Below are positions 32,286-44,129 of a DNA stretch of 64,000 nucleotides, piece after piece. The stretch lies in the NCBI GenBank assembly GCA_001600635.1, contig BCKL01000029.1, positions 82,434-146,433 of the forward strand, written 5' to 3'. A program made the position numbers and the translations under genes. The first letter of the stretch is position 1, and the number at the start of each line of letters is the position of its first letter. The stretch is from Leucosporidium creatinivorum. Its lineage: Eukaryota; Basidiomycota; Microbotryomycetes; Leucosporidiales; Leucosporidiaceae. The notes beneath the pieces were generated by a model. The model saw nothing but the letters and a program-made list of their open reading frames with translations, did no database searches and was not told the origin of the DNA.

Positions 32286-34298
32286 CTACACCGAACCCAA
32301 CTGTGCTCGAGATGGGCCTGAGAGAAAGGAGAACCGAGATCCTCGCCTCGGCGGCGCTCCGGGTTCTGGTCGTGGAGGAAGGCCAGTCCAGCCGGTCCAG
32401 GTGAGGATGATGGTATAGGGTAGTACTAAAACCACCCAGGCGTACTGCAGGCCAAAGACTTGCAGCTCGACCTGTCCGAAAGGGCCAAAGGCGAGGGTCA
32501 GCCATCGCCGAGGGAGGGAGCAGGACGGAGAGGGTGCGACGGGAGAGTAGTCGGCAGGGCCCAGACTACATATAAGACTCAAACTCACCACCGCCCAATC
32601 GTTGTGAGCACCAGAGTAGGGGACGATCGAGCGAGTGATCTGCCAGACGAAGACGGCGCAGACGAGGCCACTCGCCACAACGACCGTGATGCCAAGTCCG
32701 ACCACGCTGCGAGAAGCCTTTCGTAGTGCGACGATCCGCCGAGCCTTTTCAGCCTCGCCGGGCTCGCCTTCCCGGGCCAGTAGCTTGAAGTTCGGCCTTG
32801 ACGGCGACCGCTCCTTCGGTGACTTCTCCACGTCGGCTCGTAAGTCTTGAACGAAGTTGGAAGTATTGTCACGGGGTCCCCGATCGAGATGGACGGTGAC
32901 GGCGGTGTGAGAAGCCTCGGAGCTCTGGGTCGGCGTAGGCTCGGCGGAGAGGGGAGGGAAGGAGAAGTCGGTGGGATCGAGCGCAAAGTCGGCGAGATTG
33001 TAGTGCAGCTGCTTGCGAATGGCGAGATAGACTCCAAGCGCCGCACATGCCCGCTGTTTGTGTGTGTTCAGGGTCAGCTCAGCCGAGAGAGGCGACTGAC
33101 TGAATGAGGAGAAGCACGAACAGCGAAGTTGGCAAGGGTTACGGCGAGGTAAACGGCCTTGATGGGCACTTGTGAGTCTGCGGAGGGTAGCGAGGATTAG
33201 CAGTGTAGCGCTACAGCGACGGGGATAAGCAGACTTACTCCGCATGAACTGAAACTCGGCCCGAACCGCCTTGTACTCATCGTCGAGCGCTGCCGAGATA
33301 GCACCGCTACTCCACGCAGCCTGAGCAGCATACAGCTCATCGTAGAAAGCGTTGGCGTGTGACCAAGTGTGTTGCCATCTGTAGTGGAAGAGTCAGCGAA
33401 GCTCAATCCCCTCGACGGCCGCCAGGCGTACGCGAGTTGAAGCCGAACGGTGAGCACCTGCATCGGGGTGTGGGTCAGCCATCGCCTCGACGAAGCAGAT
33501 GAAGGGTCGACTCACCACTACTGCAATCGTATACAGAGGGAATAGAGCGAAGAAGCTCCAAGTGACAAAGTTGGCAATTCTCGGCGACCACTGCTTCCCT
33601 TTTGCTGCCGAGATGACAATGTGGGCTTGAAGAAGGCTGTAGGAGACCAAGATGCCGGATAGCACCATGCAGTAAGGAAGTAGTGCTCGTCGCAGCAGTC
33701 GCCATTCTTGCTCGACATGACCGATGAGCCATGCCCGATCCGCCAGGATGAAAGCGAGGGACGAGAGGCCCGTGAAGAAGGTGAGGTAGGCGGCGATGGG
33801 CGTTTGACTGGAAAGCAAGGATTGGAGGTCAACGACAGTTATGCACAGGGAGAGGGAAGAGGAAGACAGAAGGTCAGCTCTTCCCAGCCTTCGAATCTGC
33901 GCCGAGCTGGGTCTTCTTCACTCACTTTGTGATCAGGAAAGGCGTTCGCCCGTTCAACTTGACCCAGCGCCACAGCCATCTCCGTTTTCCCGTTCGTCTG
34001 ACCTCTACCTCGAGACAGATGATGCGAAGTAGCGAGAGCACGGTGCAGCTGTTCGGCGCAAAGAGGTCAGCTCCGCGAGAGGAGAATTAGTGATGCTACA
34101 GCCGGAGGGCTCACAGTGCAGTCAGTGCAAACAGCAAGACGATCCGGACTTCAAGGTAGGCGTCTGTTGGCTTGGGGTAGAAGACCTTGTCCAGCTCGGC
34201 GAGCTCTGCACCGGAGCAAAGAGGCGAGGTTAGCAATCTCTTGAAAGTCGTTTCTTGCCGTCCAACTCACTGGTGCTGTACGGATTCACCTCCCCCAT
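32286..34298 (-). CDS. Seven-pass integral membrane protein, function unknown
   Basis: Several exons from ATG at 34298 (MGEVNPYST, then KLAELDKVFYPKPTDA) to TAG at 32286. Seven hydrophobic segments can be read in order: VRIVLLFALTAL; AAYLTFFTGLSSLAFILADRA; YCMVLSGILVSYSLLQ; FVTWSFFALFPLYTIAVVV; VPIKAVYLAVTLANFAV; VVGLGITVVVASGLVCAVFVW; YAWVVLVLPYTIIL. A long hydrophilic loop rich in Ser, Glu and Lys lies between segments 5 and 6. The topology would fit a fungal receptor-like protein, but I see no signature of a named GPCR family. The last 35 residues are Pro/Arg/Ser-rich. Confidence 0.75.
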
Positions 34299-34368
34299 CG
34301 TTCCGGTGACCACGCCTTTCGACACGCAAAAGTCCAGCCGGCCGAACGAGCTATGTAGGCGGGCAAGC

Positions 34369-34806
34369 TCAGCGAACTCGAAGGGAGAGACTGCCGCTAG
34401 GGCTGACGGGCGCTGTCCTAGTGAGCAGGCGGTAGAAGTGTGCAGCTACAGCGAGAGATGGCGGAAGAAAGAAGTCAAGATGCATCCTGCCCGTCCTCAT
34501 GGCCGGAGAGATCGTCGGGCGAGTAGTCTGGGGTCGAGATGAAGAAGGCGCAGCCGAATCGCCTTTCTGGGAGGTCGTTTCGAACTCCAAGAACCTGTTT
34601 ACACGGGCGGGGGGCCGCTGATATCTTGTACACGAAGACTCGGCCATCGTTCGATGCGCAAGACCACCGACAAGCACTGGTCTGGCTCACCTCGGCGGAG
34701 GGCATCGGGCGAAGGAGTCGACGGCGAGACCACGCTGTTGAACTGCCGGTGTCAAGAGCTTCATGAATATCCTGGTAGAAGAAGAACAGAGACATGAGAT
34801 GGCCAT
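34369..34806 (-). CDS. Small hypothetical protein with a TATA box upstream
   Basis: A minus-strand ATG at 34806 starts MAISCLCSSSTRIFMKLL with good third-position bias up to a GTGAGC donor at about 34689. Splicing to the CAG at about 34589 continues as RFLEFETTSQKGDSAAPSSS and stops at 34369. An alternative unspliced frame (34795-34475, 106 codons) is also open. A TATATA sequence at 34913-34918 lies about 110 bp upstream of the ATG in the correct orientation. No family is recognised. Either reading is possible, and it may not be a gene at all. Confidence 0.3.
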
Positions 34807-34910
34807 GTTCGGGTCCCTCGTCCCTCCTCGTTCTGAGAAGGAGGGCAGATGCTGGCGTGTCGGTCGCCGATGCCGTCGCCGAACGAGCGGATGACGGCTC
34901 GCCATTGGCT

Positions 34911-34920
34911 TCTATATACC
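34911..34920 (-). promoter_or_regulatory. TATA box
   Basis: GGTATATAGA is read on the minus strand, about 110 bp before the candidate start codon at 34806. Most other promoters in this window show no such clear TATA element. Confidence 0.4.
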
Positions 34921-35050
34921 CCTTCGAGGGAACAATTGACTTTTGCTCGCTGTAAAAGGACGATGCTAGTCCGATGCGATATCTTGTGCCCTCTCTCTCG
35001 TCTTTAGCTGTCCGCGCGCTCGGCTCACGTTCGGCGAGATTACAACACTG

Positions 35051-37454
35051 CTAATCAGTCCATCCCTCAGTGTTACGAATGAGTGTGTGGAAGAAACGAA
35101 TCCCTGAGATATGCGCGCTGGTGTGGATGCCTGAGTATGAGGCGCGAGCAAAAGCAAGCGCGAAGGGCGAAGGGCGAAGGGTCAGCCGGCGCCGAGTGGG
35201 AGCGAGCTGCGGAGGGGAAGTGAACTCACGCTCGTCGACCGTGTGAAAGTTCTTGATGAGCTCGAGCGAGCCAGGAGCAAAACGATAGATGTTGCGAGTG
35301 AGGTTCCAGGTCCACTTGGTGTCCGTGTTGGCTGTGGAGGATTTGCAGCGAGAGTCAGCTCGGCGCTCGCTTCTGCTCAATCCTCTCTCCTCCCTCCTTC
35401 CAGAGAAATTTTGACTCACCAATCATGGCACTTGGTGCAACAATCGGATTGTTGAACACATGCTTGATCGTGCCCGACATGAGCTCGAACGCAGCTCCCG
35501 TGCTCGGCGTAAGCGGCGCGGGCTCGACATGTGTTAGCTCGGGGACGATGGAGAGGCGGACGACGTTGTTCTTGATGTCGGAGTGCGAGCCAAAGGCGTC
35601 GAGAGTGATATTGAGAGAGGCGGCGACGGGCTCGAGGATGTGGGCGATGCGAGTGAGAGTCTCGTTCACCGAGGAGAGAAAGTCGATGCGGTAGTTGATG
35701 GTGGCGCTCGAGTGCTCGGGAAGGGCGTTGCTCTGTGATAAGAATGTGTACCTCAGTAAGCTGCTACCGACGCGACCGAAGCCAAGCAAGGCGAGAACAC
35801 GACAGAAAGGCTCAGCGCTCACCTTGATCCCTCCGTGCACCAAGTCAATCGCCTGAGTCGTCTTCAAGAAAGCACCAACGATCGGATCCTTCTTGGCGAG
35901 CTCCATACCAAGCATCGGCCACGCCTTCTCACTCCTCAGCCCCACCCTCAGCTTCTCATCCACCTCGCCGAAATCGGCGGCGCAGTTGAGGTAGCTCAAA
36001 ATCGGGTTTCCTGGTCGAAGCCTCGGCACATCGGGGTTCTTCTCCAGCTCCACAAGCATGAGAGCGAGGATCCCAATCCCTGTATGCTCGGGCGGGACGC
36101 TGGAGTGGCCTCCGTCGGCGAGGACGGCGACGTTGACTGAGACGGCTCCCTTCTCGGCCATTCCCAGTCGAGCGAACATGCGACCGAAGGCGGGGTCGAC
36201 GCCGCTGAAGCCTTCGTCTACGATGAGCGAGACTCCGTCTTGTCCGTAGCGGGAGAAGAGTTCGAGGGCGAGAGATTTGGCCGTTCGGCGACCGCTGATC
36301 TCCTCGTCGGCGCCCTGCGAGTATTGGAGTCGAAGTCAGCGATGAAAAGCAGAGCGGGGGAGAGCGATTAGTGCGCACAGAAGATACGATGATGGTTCTG
36401 CGCGAGAGAACAGGTCAGCATTCTGCCGACTAGACGGGCGCCGAGCAGCCAGCTCACCTGGTCGGCTCAAACCCATCCCCAACGAGTTGCTCGATAGCCG
36501 AGAGGATACCGACGAGCTGTATCACACAATCTGTCAGCTCTCTGCCCCCAAATCAAGGTAGAGCGAGCCTTCGCACCGTGTTCTTGCAATCCGCCGAGCC
36601 CCTCCCCCAAAGCCAGCCGTCCTCATCCAAATGTGCCTCGAAAGGAGGATGAGTCCAGCGGGACCAAGTGGAGGGATTAACGGGTACAACATCCTGATGA
36701 GCCATGAGGACCTGTTCGAGATGAGGGGAGGTGAGGGTGAGCTCTAAATCCGAGCCGAGCGAAAGCCGAAGGACTGACGATAGGCTTGAGAGAAGGGTCG
36801 GAGCCTTGCCAGGTGTAGAGGAGGCCATAGTGGGCGATACGGTCGCGTTTGACGATCTGGTGTCTGTATGATCATTCCTCGTCAGCTTCCCGAGACGAGA
36901 GAGCAAGGCCAAGCTCGGCGAGCTAACTCACAGCAGCGGGAACGTCTCGACAAGGTACTCATGCAGCTGACCGAAGATCTCGAACCTCTCTTCATCCTTC
37001 GGATCCTCCTTCATATCATCGAAACTCTCCGTCGGCTGTTCAATCGCTCATCAGCTTCCTGCTCGGCGAGGGCCAAACGAAGACGACTTACGATCCTCAC
37101 AGCACCCTGCAGCCTCCCAATCGCCTTCTTCACATACTCAGCATCCTCCTCGGGGTGCCAGTCTGGTCCGATGTTGCGAGGGTCGACTTGGATGGGGCAG
37201 GACACGCCATGGGCGAAGAGGGGCGTCGAGGGCTCGGGGGTCGTTGCGGGCGAGGAGGAGGAGGGGAGAGAGGATGCGCTGTTGTAGAAGTAGAGAGCGG
37301 GAAGGAACAAGAGGGGAGCAAGGTAGAGGAAGGGAGAGATGGCTGAGGGTGGGGCGCCTCGAAGAGCAGGCTTGGAGTGGGCGCTGGAGCTCACTGCAGA
37401 GGTGCATAGTCAGCTAATGTTCCTCTGCACTACAGCTACGCTCGACTACTCACT
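35051..37454 (-). CDS. CPS1: CPS1-like M20 family carboxypeptidase (copy 1)
   Basis: About eleven exons. The protein is a type II membrane zinc peptidase related to vacuolar carboxypeptidase S. An N-terminal anchor (FLYLAPLLFLPALYFY) is followed by the M20 metal site: LMAHQDVVPVNP (His, Asp), WGRGSADCKN (bridging Asp), GADEEISGRR (Glu-Glu), LIVDEGF, and the final metal His in IKNFHTVDE. The dimerisation domain has ADGGHSSVPPEHTG and YRIDFLSSV. The start codon appears to be split: A at 37454, then a 60-nt intron, then TG at 37393-37392 giving M-S-S-S-A-H. No other in-frame ATG precedes the anchor. It is tandem with copy 2. Confidence 0.92.
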
Positions 37455-37933
37455 GCTGTTGCGCGGAGATATGGCAGGAAGCAAACCCAACAATCGCCTT
37501 TCCTTGGCCCCTTCGCTCGATTCGGCTTCGGCGCCTGTCGCTCGGTCTCCCCCTTAAAACCTTGTATTTGCCGACCTCCAGAAACCGAGTTGGGAAGCGA
37601 GAGTTTCTTGTCTATCGGCATCTTCCCCCGTCTGCTACCGAATCGCAGCGACGTGGCTACATACAGCCGACCCACGATTCGAGCTTCGACGAGCAAGCCC
37701 GAACTCGGCGCCGAACTGCGAGGGAAAGAAGCAAGTGCTTCCCGCTGCTCGGGACTGCCTTTGTACGAAGCGGATCTTCCTCGACCAACCGCTGTAGCTC
37801 TCTAGCTACTGCCGCGTTCCTCCCTTCCACTTCTCGCTCGGCTCCGATTTGGCTCGGTACGGCGATAAGATTCGTTGCAGTTGGCACCCCTACTCGTCCT
37901 TCTCCTTTGTACTGATAGCTCACGTTCACCATC
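37455..37933. other. Intergenic region between the two CPS1-like genes
   Basis: This stretch holds the leader and promoter of copy 1 and the 3' flank of copy 2. No ORF with recognisable content. Confidence 0.4.
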
Positions 37934-40500
37934 TTACTCCTCAGCCCACCCCTCCGTGTTCCTCATCAGCTTGTAGAAGAACCTGATGCCCGAGAGATGG
38001 GCGTCGGTGTGAATGCCTGTGAGCGGGCGAGCGAGAGGAGGAGAGGCGTGAGAGCCGTGTGGCGAGGCGAAGGGAGGACGGTGAGATGTGACATGTCGTG
38101 TTTTTGAGCGAAGAAGAGTGTGAAGGAGGACAGTCAGCTCGGCTTCTCGGCGGAGAGCAAGAGAGCGAGGACATACGCTCGTCGACCGTGTGGAAGTTCT
38201 TGATCAACTCCAGCGATCCAGGGACAAAGCGGTAGATGTTCTCCGTGAGGTTCCAAGTCCACTTGGTGTCGGTGTTGGCTGTTCAGTCGCTCAACTCAGT
38301 CAGCTTTCCTGCTCGGTGCTGAGTCGAGGCCGAAGAGAGGACAACAGAAGACATGACTCACCAATCATCGCACTAGGCGCCACTATTGCGCCCTCGAACA
38401 CATGCTTGATCGTTCCACTCATCAGCTCCCAAGCGTCCCCCTCAGCAGGCGTAATCGGCGCCGGTTCGATCTGACTCCCTTTCACGACCTTCAGCCTCAC
38501 TACTCCGTTCGTAGCGTCGGGATGTGAGCCATAGGCGTCGAACGTCATGTTCAGCGAATGAACAACAGGAGAAAGGACAGAGGAGATGTGAAAGAGGGTT
38601 TGGGTGACGGAGGAGAGGAAGTCGATGCGGTAGTTTGTGGTCGAGGTAACGTACTCGGGGAGGGCGTTGACCTGTACCATCTTTCGTTAGCGTCGTTCAT
38701 CATCCGCGGAAGGAAGAGAAGCGCCGAAACTGACCTTGATCCCTCCCGAGATGAGGTCCACCGCTTGCGTAGTCCCCAAGAACGCTCCTACCACCCTGTC
38801 GCTCTCCGCCAACTCCTCACCCAGTTTCTTCCACTCCTTCTCCTTCCTAATCCTCTTCTTCAGGTCCTCATCGACCTCACCAAAGTCGGCGGCGCAGTTG
38901 AGGTAGCTCAACATCGGGTTCCCCCTCTGCAACACCGGCGGGAACGGGCTGTCCTCCAGTGCCACAAGTAGACGGGACATGATCCCAATCCCCGTATGCC
39001 TCGGCGGGACACTCGAATGCCCACCATCCGTCAGCACCTCCAACGTAACCGACACCGCGCCCTTCTCTGCCATCCCCAATCGCGCAAAGGTGGTGTTGAA
39101 CGCAGTGTCTACGCCCGTGAACCCCTCGTCGAGGATGAGGGAGATGCCGTTGGGACCGTAGCGGGTGAGGAGGGTTTGGGCCAGGGGATGGGCGGAGCGA
39201 CGACCGCCGATCTCTTCGTCGAAGCCCTGCGAGAGTGGGCGAGGGGGGGTTAGTGGGAAGGAGAAGGAGGAGGGGAGAGCGAGACATACAGAGGAGAGGA
39301 TGATGGTACTGCGAGAGTGCGGAGAAGGTCAGCTCGAGGAGGGCAGGAGAAGGGGAGAGCGAAGGAGCAAGCGCACCGAGTCGGTTCAAACCCCTCCTCG
39401 ACGAGCCTTTCCATCGCCGCCAAGATCCCCACGAGCTGTACGAATCACATCCAAGATCAGCCTTCTCCCCTCTCCACCCTCACACAGCGGAAGAGAGCGA
39501 CGACAAGCGCACCGTATTCTTACAATCCGCCGCTCCTCTGCCCCAAATCCACCCCTCGCCATCCACATGCCCAGAGAAAGGCTCATAAGTCCAACGGTCG
39601 ATGGAGTCTTTGTTGACGGGGACGACGTCTTGGTGGGCCATTAGGACCTATGTAGGGTGCCGAGTAGTCGAGGAGTCAGCGCCGAGAGGGCGGGAAAAGG
39701 AGAAGAGAGACGAACGATGGGAGACAGAGAGAGGGAGGAGCCGGGCCAGGTATAGAGCAGGCCGTATGTAGCTACTTTCTCCAACTTGAGCTTCGCATGC
39801 CTGCGAGTCCACGCCCGTCAGCTCGGCGCTCAGCTCGGCGAGAGCAAGGAGGAGAAGCGAGAGACGAACACGAGGGGGAAGGTCTCTTCCAGGTACTCGT
39901 GCAGCACGCCCATAATCTCAAAGCGGGGCTCTTTGGTAGGGTCCGGGTGCATGTTGTCGTACGATTCGGTGGGCTGTTCGAAGAGGGGAGGGCGGTCAGC
40001 GAGCCGCCGAGGCAACGTGAGGACAAGGCGAGAAGGGGTGTGAGAGCAGCAGCGTGTAGCTCAGTATATCTGCAACAACCTCCTCCACTCGCTGTACCTC
40101 AGCACCTCCTCCTCGCCCATCCCCAGCGCTTCCGCCCGAGCACATGGCTCTCCCCTCGCTCGCTCTTGAAAGTATAAACACTCACGATCTTGACAGCCCC
40201 AACCAACCTCTGTACCGCCCTCTTGACATACCTCTCATCCTCCTCCGGCTTCCAATCGTTGCCAACATTCAGCGGGCCGACTTGAACGGGGCAAGAGGCG
40301 CCCTTGTCGGCTAGGAGCGGGGCTGAGGGTCGGTCCAAAGGGAGCAAGTGGGACAGGGCGGAGGAGAGGGGTGTTGTAGGGTAAAAAGAGTAGAGCGCTG
40401 CTGGAAGGAGGAGCAACGGCAGCAGGCGCCGAAGAGGAGAGCGAGCAGGCTGAGGTGGGGCTGCTGTAGGATGGGAGAGGGGGAGCTTTTCGGAGATCAT
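37934..40500 (-). CDS. CPS1: CPS1-like M20 family carboxypeptidase (copy 2)
   Basis: Same layout as copy 1: N-terminal anchor (RRLLPLLLLPAALYSFY), PTESYDNM, LMAHQDVVPVN, WGRGAADCKNT, GFDEEIGGRR, LILDEGFTGV, DGGHSSVPPRHTG, YRIDFLSSV, the final metal site IKNFHTVDE and a C-terminal SGIRFFYKLMRNTEGW. ATG is at 40500 and TAA at 37936-37934. A 61-nt intron (40561-40501) ends immediately before the ATG, the same place where the intron splits the ATG in copy 1. The copies share exon positions and catalytic residues but differ widely elsewhere, so the duplication is old. The start is only 182 bp from that of the ACB1 gene. Confidence 0.92.
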
Positions 40501-40682
40501 CTGTAGCAGATCAATGTTAGTAGAGTGTCCATGAGAAGCTGTAGCCTTGTAGTTAACTCACTGTCGCCGATTCACTTCTCAGCTTGAGTAGTGAAAGCCA
40601 AGGCGCCAACCCTCTCCGGCGCTCTTTCTCCTCCCTTACACACGCTTTACTTTTCTCACTACAAATCAACTCAGCAATTAGC

Positions 40683-41680
40683 ATGTCCTACACTCCCGCC
40701 CAATTCGAGAAGGCCGTCGCTATCGTGTACGCTTTCCATCTCTCTCTCCCACCTCTCGTCGTCGCCCAACGCTGACGTCTCTACTCTCGAATGAACCTAC
40801 AGCGGCGATCTCCCCAAGGATGGACCCGTCCAGCCTAGTCAGGAGGATAAGCTCTTCGTCAGTCTCTAATCTCTCTTCCTGCTCTACTACAGCCCGGCGA
40901 CGAGAACAGACAGACGAGGAGCATGCGCAAGGCGGCGCGGCGACTTTCTCGACGGCGAGGAAGGGCTCTGGCCGTGTTGGACGGGCTGAGGGACGGCGGA
41001 GTTGTAGGGATGTAGGAATGTAGGATCTCCGGAGCTGCTAGGATGTCCTACAAGCCCTACCTGAGCTCGGCGTCGCAGCTCCAACTCCCCAACGCGTCCC
41101 TGTCAGCGATCTGTAGCTCTCTCAGCTCTGCGGACACGCTTCAGCAGCTTCCGACTGAGCTATTTGGACCACGACTGACGAGTCGACCCTCGCGCAGTTC
41201 TACGCCCACTTCAAGCAGGCCAAGCAGGGCGACAACTCGACCACTCGTCCCGGCATGTTGGACTTTGTAGGCAAGGCCAAGTGGTGCGTTTGTGCTCTCC
41301 CCTTCTGTAGCATCCTTTCTCCTTGCTTCCCCGCCCTCCCCTGCTCGTTCTCCGAACCTCCCCCTGCCCCGCCCAGCCGAACCCTCCATCCCCTCCGCCG
41401 CGCCGACCGAGACGAGTGAAGCTGACGACGATGCTACACACAAACAGGGACGCCTGGACCGGCGTCAAGGGCCTCTCCACCGCTGACGCTCAGGCCAAGT
41501 ACGTTGCCCGCTTCCTCGCCCTGTTGGAGAAGGATGAGGGCGCCGAGAGTCAGAAGAACAAGGAGGCTGTGAGTTTGTGTCTCTCTTGCTCTCTCTCTCT
41601 CTCTCTCTCATTGCTCTCATATCGGGGGAGAACAGAACGCTGAGCTGACAGATGCTGGTGGACAGGTCCTCAACGCTTAA
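40683..41680 (+). CDS. ACB1: Acyl-CoA-binding protein
   Basis: Five exons: 40683-40726, 40803-40857, 41198-41283, 41448-41568, 41666-41680, total 321 nt, 106 aa, slightly longer than typical ACBP. It binds long-chain acyl-CoA in the cytosol. Motifs seen: [44 protein letters not shown] and [10 protein letters not shown], including the acyl-CoA-binding Tyr and Lys positions. Intron 2 (40858-41197) is 340 nt, far longer than its neighbours, and no coding exon is missing there because FYAHFKQ joins KL correctly. Intron 4 contains a CT dinucleotide run. Confidence 0.95.
41587..41608 (+). repeat. CT dinucleotide repeat in ACB1 intron 4
   Basis: About ten CT units lie between the donor at 41569 and the acceptor at 41665. 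It may help form the pyrimidine-rich part of the intron and is a candidate length polymorphism. Confidence 0.8.
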
Positions 41681-41933
41681 AGCTCGTTTCGACCGAGCTC
41701 GAAGGACGGAGCATAGCTTTCCCTTTCGCATCGTTCGAGATTGAGGCCGAGGCAATGCGATTCCACGAAACCATCAGTGCACCATCCCGAGCCCTCGCTC
41801 TGACCCCAAGGAGAGCCTAGCGAAGGGCAGAGCAGATCTCGGCGCTGGGCGCTCTCTCGCCTCCCTCTCGCTCAAGCTGCTCAATACTACCGCAAATCAA
41901 TGACTGGATAATCTCAGTCTACACCCACTACCT

Positions 41934-43802
41934 CTACTCCCGCCTCTCTGCCTTGCGCTCCGCCAGGAAACGCTCCACCTCCCCCCGAATCACCTCCCCC
42001 GCTCCCTCATCCCTCCACCCCTCCCTCCTCTGCACTTCCTTGCCCTCCCTGCCCAACTCCCAGGCCTCCAACACATGGTGCTCCCACCTTCCTGCCTCAA
42101 AGTCCTCGCGAGAGAGCTCGAGGGAGACGCCCCGGTGCGTCATGAGGCGTTTGAGACCGAGCTCTTCTATGAAGAGGGGGCGGGGGACTGGAGGGGGAGG
42201 GAGGGAGGGGGTTAGGAGGGAGAGGGAAGGGGAGAGGAGAGGGAGAGACGGACCGTAGATGAAGGGCGTGGCGCACGAGATGGTTTCCGAGCAGGTGCCG
42301 TAGCCCTAATCAGCCGAGCTCATCGTCAGCTGCTTGCTTCCAGTCCAGAAGGAGGAAGCCGAGTAAAAGCGAAAAGAGAGAGAACAACTCACCAACTTGC
42401 CCAAAACGACATCGCACGTAGCCGTCAAATCGGGCACATAAACGTCCCTCTCACTCGCGTAGAAGCCCTCGGGCAAATCGTTGCGAATCTCATTATTGTT
42501 GCCGCTCAATCCGCACACGATGGCGATCCATCCCTTGGGCAATAATCCTGCCTCTCCACTCTCGTTCTGCACCTCGAGCGTGAGGGTGGAGGAGCCGGGA
42601 ATGGATTGACGAGAGGAAGAGCGAACGAGGGGTGTGGAGAGGGGAGTGGGAGGGCGCGAGCGAGGGCGAGGGATGGATTGCCCGCCGAAGGAGACGAGGA
42701 GGATCTTGGAGGAGTGGAGGTGGGGTGGTACGCCCATGCCTCCGAGCAGCTGTTTCCTGAACTCGGCCGAATAGACGTCCTGGCTCGGCGCTCGGACGAT
42801 CAAGGGCACGTCGACTACTTTACGCGGGATGGAGGTCGTAGGGCGGGCGAGAAGGTCGAGAATCTCTGGAGTGAAGGATGTACGGTCCTCGGTGACCCAG
42901 CTGCCGGAGGGGAGGGGAGCGTCCGTGTCGAAAGAGGGGATGGGGATGGCTCCGGGGAGGCGGAGGAGGAGCGAGGCGTGCCGGTAGTCGGAGATGGCTT
43001 GGTTGACGAGGGGGTCGATCAACGAGGAAGGGAGGGGCGGTTCGGGTTCTGGTAGGGTGGACGAGGAGGGGTAGGGAGCGGGAGGCGAGGGGTGCGAGAG
43101 ATACGAGTAGCAAGAGTCGAAGGTGAAGCTTGTACGCGCCGAGAGAGGTTAGCGGAGAGTTATAGGGGAGTAGATGAAGGTGTAAGAAAACTCACTTGCT
43201 AACGATAATAGCAGGGATGCCAGCTCCAGCAGCAGCGGCGCTATCAGTTCGACGCGTCGGGTCAGCTCCTGCCTTCCTGTACTCGACCAGATAGCACAGA
43301 CTCACCACCCCAAGAAGGTCGCATCACTCAGTACACACTGCACTCCCTCCTCTTTCAACCACTCGACCTCCTCCTCGACAGTCTGTTCCCTCCCCTCCAT
43401 AAACTGATTCAACACCTCATAAGTCCCCATCCGATCTACATCATAAGCTTTGGGCTGGACTATCCCTGCATCGACGTTGCGCTTCCTGTAGGTTGCGTAG
43501 CGGGGGAGTTGGATGGGAGTGGGCTCTGAGGAGGGAAGCTCAGAGGAGGAGGAAGGAGGGAGGACGGCGGCGAATGGGATGATTGGAGCGTTGGTGACTA
43601 TTGAGACAGAGTGACCGGCTGCCAAAAGGGAGGTCGTGAGAGCCGAGACGCGCGTGGCGTGCTGTAGGACGTTAGGAGGTCAGCGAGAGAAGCGAGGCAG
43701 GACGCGTCGTGGCAGCTGGTCTAGCTGTAGCAGAGGAGAGAGACGTACACCAAAGCCGTGTCCGCTGCAGTAAAACGCGAATGAAATTGGCTCTTGTGCC
43801 AT
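41934..43802 (-). CDS. GT-B glycosyltransferase-like protein, related to the N-terminal half of L-arabinokinase
   Basis: Multiple exons from ATG 43802 to TAG 41934. The N-terminus reads FAFYCSGHGFGHATRVSAL, then LAAGHSVSIVTNAP, DAGIVQPKAYDVDRMGTYE, VEEEVEWLKEEGVQCVLSD, AGIPAIIVSNFTFDSCYSYL, and later LLVSFGGQS, WIAIVCGLSG, DVYVPDLTATCDVVLGKLGYGT and SREDFEAG. The GHGFGHATR start, the VLSD and VSNFTFD motifs and the GYGT site match the glycosyltransferase-like N-terminal domain of plant L-arabinokinase. No G/A-x-GLSSSA kinase motif follows, so only the first domain is present. The substrate is unknown. It is convergent with ACB1. Confidence 0.75.
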
Positions 43803-44129
43803 CCTGAGTACGAGCTGTCGAAGAGACGAGCGAGCGGGAGGGAAAGAGGCGAGACTACTTGGGCGCGCCGACTTCGGCTCGGAGGCGGGAGAAACGAGGA
43901 GAGACGGGATGCAGAAGTCGACCAGCCATCTCACGTTCGCGGTTGTACTGCACCGGTAGATGGGTACAAATCTGACTGATATTCCTCTCCCACCGGCCTC
44001 GCGACAAAAACCCTGCAATAGCTACGAACCCCTCCTTTCCTTATCGCCGAGCCCGATCTCGTCCTCCTCACCTCTGCTCATCCTCTTCTTCTCACCCTTC
44101 CCTCGTTATCCTATCTCACCTTCACCCAT
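43803..44129. other. Intergenic region between two minus-strand genes
   Basis: Short stretch without a supported ORF. It holds the promoter of the arabinokinase-like gene and the 3' flank of the oxygenase gene. Confidence 0.4.
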
